DNA of 30,992 nucleotides from DASVUC01 sp036387255. GTDB lineage: Bacteria; Planctomycetota; Phycisphaerae; Tepidisphaerales; Tepidisphaeraceae. How positions within the stretch are numbered: the stretch's first letter is position 1; every line of letters begins with the position of its first letter. The notes under the pieces were generated by a model, which was not told the DNA's origin, did not search any database, and saw nothing but the letters and a program-made list of their open reading frames with translations. The position numbers and the translations under genes are program-made. Where the stretch lies: positions 1 through 30,992 of the forward strand of contig DASVUC010000113.1 in assembly GCA_036387255.1 (NCBI GenBank), read 5' to 3'. This document shows, one piece after another, positions 1-8,200 of the stretch.

Positions 1-77
1 TCTATTCGCAATTCCCCCACCTCCACCCGCATCGGATCCAGATCGCACAACACCGCGTTTCGCAGGACCAGGCCCAT
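1..77 (-). CDS. N-terminal fragment of a probable SsnA-like amidohydrolase (cut by window edge)
   Basis: Reading from an ATG at 77 towards the left edge gives 25 residues with no stop, beginning MGLVLRNAVLCDLDPMRVEV. Hydrophobic residues followed by RNA, then DLDP and RVE, fit the first beta strands of the composite domain that opens amidohydrolases. They line up best, from memory, with E. coli SsnA (LxLKN...LHPxKVxEG), the putative aminohydrolase of the yge/ssnA purine-catabolic region. The metal-binding HxH motif would lie beyond the edge, so the family cannot be proved here. Context supports it: a YgeW-like carbamoyltransferase and two PLP enzymes follow within 5 kb. Other amidohydrolases such as guanine deaminase or dihydroorotase are possible. 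Confidence 0.5.
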   Translation of the reverse strand, partial: MGLVLRNAVLCDLDPMRVEVGELRI

Positions 78-108
78 AGCACACGCTCCGTCCCCGCCCA
101 CTCTTTCC

Positions 109-167
109 GTAGCATGGGTTTTCAACCCATGCAACGCGCCACCGCACGGGTAAAAAACCCGTGCTAC
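109..167. repeat. Composite palindromic repeat, copy 1 (two hairpins)
   Basis: Two hairpins lie back to back. GCATGGGTT/AACCCATGC (112-132) has a 3-nt loop, and GCACGGGT/ACCCGTGC (144-164) has an A-rich loop. The pair is enclosed by GTAGC (109-113) and GCTAC (163-167). It lies 4 nt beyond the stop of the threonine synthase-like gene, and a related pair sits just upstream of that gene at 1486-1550. It has the look of a REP/BIME-type element and may also end transcription of the minus-strand gene, although no clear T run follows. Confidence 0.75.
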
Positions 168-171
168 ACAT

Positions 172-1413
172 TCATCCCACCGTCTTCCCCTCCACCACTT
201 TCTCCACCGCCCCGAGCTCCGGCGCAATATCGTTCGGCTCCCCAACCGCCTTCAGCGCCCCAGCCACATCCTTCAAACCGTTGCCCGAAATGACCGCGAC
301 CACATTCGATCGGCTGTCCAGGATTCCCTTCTCCCGCGCCACCGCAATTCCCGCCACTGCCGTCGCCCCCGCCGGCTCTGCGAACACGCCCGTCAGCCTC
401 CCCGTCAACTTCACCGCATCCATGATCTGCTGATCCGTCGCCCCAACATACGCCCCGCAGCACCCCTTCACGCAGTTCACCGCTTTCCTCCAATTCCGCG
501 GAACAGCGACGTTGATGCTGTCCGCATACGTGTCCCCACTAAAATCCCAATTCAGCTTCCCCGCCCCATACGCTTCCATGATCGGTGCACATCCCGCCGC
601 CTGCACCCCCAGCATTTTCGCGGTCCAGTCGACGATTCCCACCTCCCGCATCTGCTCTAAACCCTTCGCCACCCCCGCGATCGAGCACCCGTCTCCCACG
701 CTCGCGCTCACCCACTCCGCCGGATCGTCGGCGCACTGCTCCGCGATCTCCATCCCGCCGGTCTTCTTCCCCTCCACCATGTACGGGTTAATTGCCGCGT
801 TGCGGTTGTACCACCCGAACTTCTCGCACGCCTGGTTGCACAGCTCATACGCCTGCGCATACGTCCCCTGCACGCGGAACACCGTCGCCCCATAAGCCAG
901 CAGCTGCGCGAGCTTCCCCTGAGGCACAAACTTCGCCACGAAGATGTAGCAGGGGAGTCCCATCACCGCCGCCGAGTACGCGCAGCTGCTCGCCGCATTC
1001 CCCGTCGACGCACACGCGATCGCCTTCGCCCCCAGCTGAATCGCCCGCGCCACGCCGATCGAGCTAGGCCGATCCTTAAACGACCCCGACGGATTGAGCC
1101 CATCATTCTTCAGCCGCAATCGGCGAATGCCCAGCGCCTTCGCCAGCCGCGGCGCCTCCACCATCGGCGTCCACCCAATTGGATTGTTCTTCGGAATCGC
1201 CCCCGGCTCCAGCGGCAGCAGCTCCCGATACCTCCAATGCGTCTTCTCCCGCCCTTCCAGGCTCTTCCGCGTCAGCGTCTCGCGAGCCCGCCCCAGATCA
1301 AACCGCACATCCAGAATCCCCTCGTTCCGCCCACACGTCGCACACGTATCCGCCTCCCCCTCCCGGTACTTAGCCCCACACTGCACGCACACGAGTTCTG
1401 AAACCAATGACAT
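172..1413 (-). CDS. thrC: Threonine synthase-like PLP enzyme
   Basis: A 413-residue fold-type-II PLP enzyme. Threonine synthase converts O-phosphohomoserine to threonine. An N-terminal zinc ribbon is visible (C9, C12, C24, C27: CVQC...CATC), as in the threonine synthase form with a rubredoxin-like N-terminal knuckle. The PLP lysine is K113 in NPSGSFKDRPS, and a glycine loop AGATAVAG lies near the C-terminus. The frame stays open to 1530, but the upstream part is encoded by the palindromic repeat, so the ATG at 1413 (MSLVSELVCVQC) is chosen. An AGGAG lies 11 nt upstream of it, rather far. Because its neighbours are SsnA-like and YgeW-like, this may be a catabolic paralogue (an ammonia-lyase or beta-replacing enzyme) rather than the biosynthetic ThrC. 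Family assignment is firm; substrate is not. Confidence 0.88.
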   Translation of the reverse strand: MSLVSELVCVQCGAKYREGEADTCATCGRNEGILDVRFDLGRARETLTRKSLEGREKTHWRYRELLPLEPGAIPKNNPIGWTPMVEAPRLAKALGIRRLRLKNDGLNPSGSFKDRPSSIGVARAIQLGAKAIACASTGNAASSCAYSAAVMGLPCYIFVAKFVPQGKLAQLLAYGATVFRVQGTYAQAYELCNQACEKFGWYNRNAAINPYMVEGKKTGGMEIAEQCADDPAEWVSASVGDGCSIAGVAKGLEQMREVGIVDWTAKMLGVQAAGCAPIMEAYGAGKLNWDFSGDTYADSINVAVPRNWRKAVNCVKGCCGAYVGATDQQIMDAVKLTGRLTGVFAEPAGATAVAGIAVAREKGILDSRSNVVAVISGNGLKDVAGALKAVGEPNDIAPELGAVEKVVEGKTVG

Positions 1414-1485
1414 GACCGTGATTACTCCTGCAAGAACAGGTATAGTAGCACAGTTTTGCGCCCGACCGTATGCGCGCATCTTTAC

Positions 1486-1550
1486 GTGGCACGGGTTTCC
1501 AACCCGTGCGCCGTGTGTCCCACAGATCACGGGTTACAAACCCGTGCCAC
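1486..1550. repeat. Composite palindromic repeat, copy 2 (two hairpins)
   Basis: GTGGCACGGGTTTCCAACCC... (1486-1509) and CACGGGTT/AACCCGTG (1529-1547) form two hairpins. The whole is bounded by GTGGC and GCCAC. It shares the GCACGGGTT core with copy 1 (109-167), so together the two copies bracket the threonine synthase-like gene. It ends only 6 nt before the start codon of the PLP enzyme at 1557 and so fills that gene's expected ribosome-binding region. Confidence 0.8.
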
Positions 1551-1556
1551 AAAGTC

Positions 1557-3026
1557 ATGGCCAAGATCATCAACCAAATCAACGAAGCCGTCCTCGAGAA
1601 GACCATCAAGCGCTGCCGCGAGCGCAACATCACCATCCCCACCTTCTCCCAGCAAAAAGATCCCACGACCATCCCCGTCAAGATCAAGTCGCGCCTCTCC
1701 CAGGTCGCGATGAACGACCTCGACCCCGTGAACCTCTACCGCATCACCTGGAAGAACGAACCCGCCGCCAAGGGCGGCTTCAATCAAGGCAACACTGTCG
1801 AGTTCCCCTCCTCCATCACCGGCGTCCCCGCCCGCATTGTCGGCCTAATGGGCCGCTACTTCCCCACCGGCGCCCACAAGGTCGGCGCCGCCTTCGGCTG
1901 CCTCGTTCCCCGCCTCGTCGCCGGTCAATTCGATCCCACCACCCAGAAAGCGGTCTGGCCCTCCACCGGGAACTACTGCCGCGGCGGCGCCTTCGACTCC
2001 GCTCTCCTCGGCTGCACGCCCATCGCCATCCTCCCCGAGCAGATGTCCAAGGAGCGCTTCGAATGGCTCAAGACCATCGGCGCAGAAGTCATCACTACCC
2101 CCGGCGGCGAAGCCAACGTCAAGGAAATCTACGACAAGTGCTGGGAGATCAAGCGCACCCGCCCCGACTGCGTCATCTTCAACCAGTTCGAAGAATTCGG
2201 CAACGCCATCTGGCACTACCACGTCACCGGTGGCGTCGTCGACGAGATCTTCAATCGCCTCCGCGCCCAAAACAAAAACCTCCGCCTCAGCGCCTGGGTC
2301 AGCGCCACCGGATCCGCAGGCACCATCTCTGCCGGCGACTACATCAAAAAACAGCACCCGGGCGCCCTCGTCATCGCCACCGAAGCCCTCCAATGTCCCA
2401 CCCTCCTCCGCTGCGGCTTCGGCGATCACCGCATCGAAGGCATTGGCGACAAGCACGTCCCCTGGATCCACAACGTGCGCAACACCGACATGATCACGGC
2501 CATCGATGATGAAGCCTGCCTGGCCATCATGCGCCTCTTCAACGAAGACACCGGCAAGCAGCTCCTCATCCGCCAGGGCGTCTCCCAGGACACGCTCGAC
2601 AAACTTCCCGCCGCCGGCATCTCCGGCATCTGCAACCTCGTCGCCGCCATCAAGGCCGCCAAGTACTACGACATGACCTCCAGCGACGTCATCTTCTTCC
2701 CCATGACCGACAGCATGGAGCTCTACGGCTCGCGCATCCTCGAACAGCGCGAAATCCACGGCCCATTCCGAGAAACCGACGCCGCCATCACCTACGCCCG
2801 GTACCTTCAAGGCGCCGCCACCGACAACCTCCGCGAACTGAACTACCAGGACCGCAAGCAGCTCCACAACTTCAAGTACTTCACCTGGGTTGAGCAGCAA
2901 CAGCGCTCAGCCGACGACCTCAGAGCCATGTGGTCGCAAGAGTTCTGGGAGGAAACCTTCGGCCAAGTTGAAGAATGGGACCGCCTGATCGAGAACTTCA
3001 ACAGCCGCATCGGCTCGGCCGCCTAA
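1557..3026 (+). CDS. PLP-dependent fold-type-II enzyme (cysteine synthase/TrpB-like) of yge-type clusters
   Basis: A 489-residue PLP enzyme. K108 in FPTGAHKVGAAFG is the likely Schiff-base lysine, STGNYCRGGAF resembles the substrate loop of the family, and ATGSAGTIS is the probable phosphate-binding loop. It is longer than cysteine synthase (about 310 residues), with extra segments at both ends. From memory, proteins of this length starting INQ-N and ending in a YxTWVEQQ segment are annotated only as PLP-dependent enzymes and often neighbour YgeW and SsnA genes. The exact reaction is unknown; a beta-elimination or ammonia-lyase role in amino-acid catabolism is inference. The ATG at 1557 is chosen because the upstream in-frame extension to 1470 is translated from a palindromic repeat. 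No good Shine-Dalgarno is seen. Confidence 0.82.
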   Translation: MAKIINQINEAVLEKTIKRCRERNITIPTFSQQKDPTTIPVKIKSRLSQVAMNDLDPVNLYRITWKNEPAAKGGFNQGNTVEFPSSITGVPARIVGLMGRYFPTGAHKVGAAFGCLVPRLVAGQFDPTTQKAVWPSTGNYCRGGAFDSALLGCTPIAILPEQMSKERFEWLKTIGAEVITTPGGEANVKEIYDKCWEIKRTRPDCVIFNQFEEFGNAIWHYHVTGGVVDEIFNRLRAQNKNLRLSAWVSATGSAGTISAGDYIKKQHPGALVIATEALQCPTLLRCGFGDHRIEGIGDKHVPWIHNVRNTDMITAIDDEACLAIMRLFNEDTGKQLLIRQGVSQDTLDKLPAAGISGICNLVAAIKAAKYYDMTSSDVIFFPMTDSMELYGSRILEQREIHGPFRETDAAITYARYLQGAATDNLRELNYQDRKQLHNFKYFTWVEQQQRSADDLRAMWSQEFWEETFGQVEEWDRLIENFNSRIGSAA

Positions 3027-3041
3027 ATGCGAACCTGTAGT

Positions 3042-3089
3042 GGCAACATTCGTGTTGCCCTCCCCGTAGGGGCGACGCCTGCGTTGCCC
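3042..3089. repeat. Tandem hairpins after the PLP gene
   Basis: GGCAACA-TTCG-TGTTGCC (3042-3059) is a perfect 7-bp stem with a TTCG loop. It is followed by GGGCGACG-CCTG-CGTTGCCC (3070-3089) with one G-T pair. The second hairpin shares its GTAGGGGCGACGCCTGCG core with 14462-14487. The pair lies 15 nt after the stop codon. There is no T run, so it is better called a dispersed repeat that may protect or attenuate the transcript than a classical terminator. Confidence 0.65.
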
Positions 3090-3143
3090 GATTTCGCACC
3101 ATCACGCCATTACGCCATTGCTTCCAGATCCCGCAACGAATCA

Positions 3144-3149
3144 TATAAT
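3144..3149 (+). promoter_or_regulatory. Consensus -10 box of a possibly leaderless promoter
   Basis: A perfect TATAAT lies 7 nt before the ATG of the MNT gene at 3157. Initiation 6-8 nt downstream of the -10 would fall at or next to the A of the start codon, giving a leaderless mRNA. That agrees with the absence of a Shine-Dalgarno there. No good -35 is present; TTCCAG at 3122-3127 is the nearest at a usable spacing. Confidence 0.45.
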
Positions 3150-3156
3150 TCCAGCA

Positions 3157-3495
3157 ATGGCGCAGGTCGCATCCACTCCCGACCCGAAGATCCTCGACGA
3201 CCTTGTCGCCCGAATCCTCCGCGCCTGCCAACCTACAAGAATCATCCTCTTCGGCTCCGCTGCCCGCGGCGAGATGAGAGAGAACAGTGATCTCGATGTG
3301 ATGATCGTGCTGCCTGAAGGCGCCGATATTCCCGCCGCAGAAGAAGAACTGTATCGGAACATGCGGAAATTCGGCACCGACTTCGACTTAGTCGTCGTCA
3401 CCGAGGGGAATGTTCAACGCAATGGCAACAACCCCTGCTTGGTCATTTACGCCGCTCTGCGCGACGGCCGGGAGCTGTACCGTGCCGCAGGATGA
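3157..3495 (+). CDS. MNT-family minimal nucleotidyltransferase (antitoxin-like)
   Basis: A 112-residue polymerase-beta-fold nucleotidyltransferase. The signature is intact: GSAARG (residues 33-38) followed by SDLDVMIVL, with D45 and D47 as metal ligands; the third acidic residue is probably in the later TDFDLVVV strand. Family knowledge: MNT proteins pair with HEPN proteins, and in characterised pairs the MNT partner inactivates the HEPN RNase by adding AMP groups to a tyrosine. A HEPN frame begins at 3482, overlapping this gene by 14 nt, which indicates translational coupling. The ATG at 3157 is favoured because the TATAAT box stands just upstream; the in-frame codon at 3118 lies ahead of that box. 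The module interrupts an otherwise metabolic cluster, which suggests a later insertion. Confidence 0.85.
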   Translation: MAQVASTPDPKILDDLVARILRACQPTRIILFGSAARGEMRENSDLDVMIVLPEGADIPAAEEELYRNMRKFGTDFDLVVVTEGNVQRNGNNPCLVIYAALRDGRELYRAAG

Positions 3496-3907
3496 TCAAG
3501 CACACAAGGCGGAGCAATGGCTGCTCCGGGCGCGTTCGCATCTTTCAATGGCAGCTATTGTCAAACCCGCAGCGGTGCTGTGGGAAGATCTGGCGTTCCA
3601 CGCGCAACAAGCCGCCGAAATCGCAATCAAGGCGGTCTACCATAGACACGGCATCGACTTCTCTTATACGCACAACATCGAGATCCTTCTCGACGACTTG
3701 GAAGAAGCCGGCGTCTCCATTCCGGATTCCGTTCTCCCCTCAACGCGCCTCACCGCTTACGCGACCACAATAAGGTATCCAGACGTGGAACGTGTGGTCA
3801 CCGAATCCGAGTTCCAACGCGCGTTGCAGCTTGCGAGGTCAGTTATGGATTGGGCAAGCGCTGAAATCGGTCCAAATTCTGCACCGCATCTTTTGAAGGA
3901 GATCCCC
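3482..3907 (+). CDS. HEPN-domain protein; frame continues without stop into the carbamoyltransferase
   Basis: A GTG at 3482, preceded by GGGAG, opens a HEPN domain of 142 residues: AEQWLLRARSHLSMA, then EDLAFHAQQAAEIAIKA, YTHNIEILL and the RYP segment. It overlaps the MNT gene by 14 nt, the usual layout of MNT-HEPN pairs. No RX4-6H RNase motif is seen after RYPDVER, so catalysis is uncertain; the GINIE-like YTH region is present. The oddity is that no stop separates this domain from the next. The frame passes through the carbamoyltransferase ATG at 3908 to the stop at 5104, giving a potential 540-residue fusion. The strong Shine-Dalgarno at 3896-3901 argues that the carbamoyltransferase is also, or mainly, made on its own. 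A lost HEPN stop codon is the simplest origin. Confidence 0.8.
3896..3901 (+). promoter_or_regulatory. Strong internal ribosome binding site inside the HEPN frame
   Basis: AAGGAG lies 6 nt before the ATG at 3908. It fixes the likely start of the carbamoyltransferase even though the upstream HEPN frame is open and in phase. Confidence 0.75.
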
Positions 3908-5104
3908 ATGTCCCCCTCCCGCATCGGCGAACTTGCCGAACAAATCACCGCCACCCGCACCGGCTTCTACCAAAAAGACTTCCTCCAAACCTGGCAGCAC
4001 TCGGTCGACGAGCTGCGCGCCGTCCTGCGCGCCGCCGAAGCGCTCGAAGAACTCTACAAAAACAACATCAGCGCCCGCGTCTTCTCCGGCGGCATCGCCG
4101 TCTCAAACTTCCGCGACCAGTCCACCCGCACCCGCTTCAGCTTCGCCTCCGCAAGCGCCCTCCTCGGCCTTCAACTCCAGGAACTCGACGAAGGCAAATC
4201 CCAGATTGCCCACGGCGAAACGGTCCGTGAAACCGCCAACATGATCAGCTTCCTCGCCGAAGCCATCGGCATCCGCGACGACATCTTCCTCGGCGAAGGC
4301 GACAAATACATGGCCGAAGTCTCCGCCGCCGTCGATGAAGGTTTTCGCGAAGGCGTTCTCCCCCAGCGCCCCGCGGTCATCAACCTCCAGTCCGACCACG
4401 ATCATCCCACCCAATCCATGGCCGACCTGATGCACCTCCAGCAACACTTCGGCTCCCTCGAAAACCTTAAGGGCAAAAAAATCGCCATGACCTGGGCCTA
4501 CTCACCCAGCTACGGCAAACCTCTCTCCGTCCCCCAGGGCATCATCACCCTCATGACCCGCTTCGGCATGGACGTCACCCTCGCCCACCCCGAAGGCTAC
4601 GACCTCATCCCCGAAACCCTCGAGATCTCAGAGAGGCACGCCAAGCAATCCGGCGGCTCCTTCAAGAAAACGTATTCGATGGAAGAAGCCTTCAAGGACG
4701 CCGACATCGTCTACCCTAAGAGCTGGGCCCCGTTCAACGTCATGAAGGAGCGCACCCGCCTCCTCCGCGCCGGCGAGAACGACAAGCTCAAATCGCTCGA
4801 GAAGGAAGCCCTGAGCAACAACGCCAAGTTCAAGAACTGGGAATGTACCGAGAAGATGATGCAGCCCACCAGGGGCGGCAAAGCCCTCTACATGCACTGT
4901 CTCCCCGCCGACATCACTGGCGTCAGTTGCAAGGAGGGCGAGGTCGCCGGCTCCGTCTTCGAGCGCTACCGCCTCGATACCTACCGCGAGGCCGGCCACA
5001 AGCCCTTTGTCATCGCCGCCATGATTCTCATGACTCGGTTTGAAAACCCTGGCCAGATCCTCAAGCAGTTGATGGACCGCAAGGCTCCGCGCCGCGGCGT
5101 GTAG
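3908..5104 (+). CDS. ygeW: YgeW-type knotted carbamoyltransferase
   Basis: A 398-residue member of the aspartate/ornithine carbamoyltransferase superfamily, close to the length of E. coli YgeW (about 396). Carbamoyl-phosphate-binding STRTR is at residues 72-76, HPTQ at 166-169 and the second-substrate loop MHCLPADI at 329-336. The HCLP motif and an insertion-rich C-terminal half fit the knotted YgeW group more than ordinary ArgF. The E. coli gene belongs to a cluster thought to serve purine or allantoin-like catabolism, and its true substrate is unproved. Translation most likely starts at 3908 behind AAGGAG, but the frame upstream is continuous with the HEPN domain from 3482. It may form the end of a plus-strand unit with the PLP gene and the MNT-HEPN pair. 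Confidence 0.85.
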   Translation: MSPSRIGELAEQITATRTGFYQKDFLQTWQHSVDELRAVLRAAEALEELYKNNISARVFSGGIAVSNFRDQSTRTRFSFASASALLGLQLQELDEGKSQIAHGETVRETANMISFLAEAIGIRDDIFLGEGDKYMAEVSAAVDEGFREGVLPQRPAVINLQSDHDHPTQSMADLMHLQQHFGSLENLKGKKIAMTWAYSPSYGKPLSVPQGIITLMTRFGMDVTLAHPEGYDLIPETLEISERHAKQSGGSFKKTYSMEEAFKDADIVYPKSWAPFNVMKERTRLLRAGENDKLKSLEKEALSNNAKFKNWECTEKMMQPTRGGKALYMHCLPADITGVSCKEGEVAGSVFERYRLDTYREAGHKPFVIAAMILMTRFENPGQILKQLMDRKAPRRGV

Positions 5105-5106
5105 CT

Positions 5107-5188
5107 CTCGGCGCACGCCGAGCTGCCCTCGCATTCTGTCCCCCTCTCCCGCTGCGCCTTCTAATCATGAGAGCAGCCGGGAGAAGGG
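5107..5188. repeat. Hairpins between convergent genes
   Basis: CTCGGCG-CA-CGCCGAG (5107-5122) sits just after the carbamoyltransferase stop. Further on, CCCCTCTCCCGCTGC (5141-5155) pairs with GCAGCCGGGAGAAGGG (5173-5188) apart from one bulge and one mismatch. The second pair resembles the CCCTCTCCCGG family found at 29925-30105. The two flanking genes converge here, so the hairpins may act as a bidirectional terminator, though no T run is present. Confidence 0.55.
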
Positions 5189-5213
5189 AACAGAGCGACA
5201 ACCCATTCGTGCA

Positions 5214-8200
5214 TTAGGTGATCACAATCTGAGGCAAGTTGCTGGCCGCGTCGTCGCTTTTGAAGATGGCTACCGGCGTGGCGTTGGTGGTGCCCTTAAG
5301 GACGAGCGTGACCACGTTTCGACCGGCAGCCTTTTCAGTCTGCAGGAAGGAGGTGATGTCCCACTCCGTCCAACCTTGCGAAGTGCTGTTCACCGTCGCC
5401 GTCACGATAGGGCTGGTGCTCGTGCCCGGCTTGTTGTTCCAGGTCAGCGTGTTCTCGTCCCAATTGTTAGTGGACGTGTACACGCCCACCGGCACCGAAC
5501 CATCGGCGTTGAGCGAACCGAAAAGCTGAAGCTTCGCGGTGTTGATGGTGCTGACGCCGGACAGATCGAACTTCAGATAGCTCTGCCGATTCGTGCCGGC
5601 GGTGGTGTACGTCTTCACCTGGATCGTGGAGAGTCCGCCGCTGTTGGTATCGGCGCCGCTGCCGTCCTGCACCAAGGCGGAAACAGAACTGAGCACCGTC
5701 ACCGGTTGAGGCGCCACATTCGTCGGGGTGAAGTTGATGTAGTTGAAGTTTCCAACGTTGCCGGTGGGACCAACCGAGTCCATCACGAGCCTGAGAACGT
5801 GTTGGCCGGCGGGGAGAAACACGGCGTTCTTCGTAAGCGTCTGCCAGTTCTGCCAGCCCAGCGTGTTAGGCACGGTGAGAGCGCCGGTGACGTTCGTGCC
5901 GTCGACTTCAAGGTGGAAGTTCCCGCCCTGGCCGTTCGAGGCGACGCGGAAGCCGAGGGTGTAGTTGCCGCTTTGGGCGATGTTGACGGTGTACTCCAGC
6001 CACTCGCCCGCGGGCGTGTAGCCGATGTTGTATCCGCCGGTGTCGTTGGCGACGGTCTCAATGTCCACAGCGGTGTTGCGGTACTTTGTCCCCTGGTTGT
6101 CGGGGGTGAGGTCATTGAACGCGACGCCCTGGCCGCCTTCGTCGAAGTTCTCCGCTTGAAGCGTCGAAGTTGCGGACGAGCCGATGTTGAACGCCACACC
6201 GCCGTACGGCGTCTGACCAGTCGGCGGCGGTTGGACAACGCCGGCCTTCGTCACCGTCATGTAGTTGAAGTTCCCGACGTACCCGGAGCCGCCGTTAGTA
6301 TCCATCGACAGGCGGAGGATGTGCTGCCCGCTCGTGAGGTTCACACCCGACTTCGTCACGGTCTGCCAGCTCTGCCAGCCGCCGGTGTTCGGCAGGGTGA
6401 GAGAGCCGGTGACGTCGACGCCGTCGATCTCCGCGTGGAACTTGCCGCCTGAAGCGGCAGCGGCGACGCGGAAGGCGAGGTCGTACGCGCCGGCGTCGGC
6501 GACATTAATCGTGTACTCCAGCCACTCGCCCGCCAGCGCATAGCCGACGTTGAACGAGCCGCTGTCGTTGGCGATGGTCTCGATGTCGACGCCTTCACTG
6601 CCGCGATATTGGCCGGGCTGATTCGTTTGCGTGAGGTCGTGGTAAGCCACGTTCTCGCCGCCGTTGTCGAAGTCTTCCACCTGGATCGTCGCCGGCGCGG
6701 AAGCGCCAACGGCGAAGGGCGAGCCCTTGAACGGTGTCTGCCCCGTTGGCGGAGGAGGCTGCACGGTCGTGGGCGTCAGGGTGATGTAGTTGTAATTACC
6801 AACTGAGGAGTTGGCCGCGCCGGTGTCCATCGCCAGGCGCAAGATCCGAATGCCGGCGGTGAGATTCACACCCGACTTCTTCACGGTCGTCCACTTCTGG
6901 TAGTCGCCGGTGTTGGGCATGCTCAGCGAGCCGGTGACATTGACCCCGTCGATTTCCGCGTGGAACGTCGCGCCCGAGACGGCGGATGCGACGCGGAAGC
7001 CGAGATCGTAGGTTCCGGGGTTGTTAACGAAGAAGGTGTATTCCAGCCATTCGCCCGCGCGGGTCCACCCAACGTTGTAGGTGCCGGTGTCATTGGAGAG
7101 GGTCTGGATATCCACGCCTTCAAAGCGGTACGAGCCGCCCTGGTTGGCCGGGTCGAGATCGTTGTAGGCGATGTTCTGCCCGCCCTTGTCGTAATCTTCG
7201 GCCTGGATCGTGTAGACGCCGTTGGAGTCCGCGCCATGCGGCTGCCCGCCCGGGGTGAAGGGGGTCTGACCGCCCGGCGGCGGTTGTTGCGTCTCGTCGA
7301 TAACGTTGATCTTGATGTAGTTGAAGTTTCCGCCGCCGCCGTCCATCGCCAGGCGCAGCACGTGCTGCCCGGAGCTGAGCGCGACACCGGGCTTCATCAC
7401 GGTGGTCCAGGTCTGCCAGCCGCCGGTGTTCGGGATGAACATGTCGCCGGTGACGTTGACGCCGTCGATCTCGGCGTGGAACTTACCGCCGTCCACGAGG
7501 GATGCGACCCGGAAGGCGATGTCATACTTCGCGCTGTTGCGCACGTCGATGGTGTATTCCAGCCACTCGCCGCCGCTCGTCCAGCCGACGTTGTACTGGC
7601 CCTCGTCATTGGACACTTTTTCGATGTCCACACCGCTCTGGCGGTATTGCGATCCCTGGTTGCTGTTGTCGACGTCGTGATAGGCGACGCCTTCTCCGCC
7701 GTTGTCGAAATCCTCGGCCTGGATGAAGGTGGTGACGGCGTTGTTCACCTCATACGCCGAGCCGAGATACGGCGTCTGGCCACCGGCCGGCGGAGGTGGC
7801 GGTGGTGGGGGCGGCGGAGGAGGAGGCGGAGGAGGCGACACGGGGCCGCCAACGCTGACCGGGATGATGTTGATCGCGTTGAAGCTGCCGATGGAGGCTG
7901 CGCCCACGGCGGTGTCGAACGCGAGCTTGAGGACGTGGTTGCCGCCGGTGATGTTCACGCCGGTCTTCTTCAAGTCGTACCAGTTCTGATCGCCGCCCAT
8001 GTTGGGCATCGTCAGCGGTCCGGTGACATTCACGCCGTCGACTTCGAGGTGGAACGTGCCGCCGCCGGTCGCGGAGGCCACGCGGAACTTCAGATCATAA
8101 GTCCCGCCGCGGTTGAAGAAGGTGCTGTACTCCAGCCACTCGCCCGGGCGCGTGTTCGTCACGTTGTACGACTCGTACCAGTCGCTGGCCTTGAGAATGT

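Noticed and set aside
1414..1530. Upstream extension of the threonine synthase-like gene
   Set aside because: The added 39 residues are mostly encoded by the palindromic repeat and do not belong to the family; the zinc ribbon starts at 1413.
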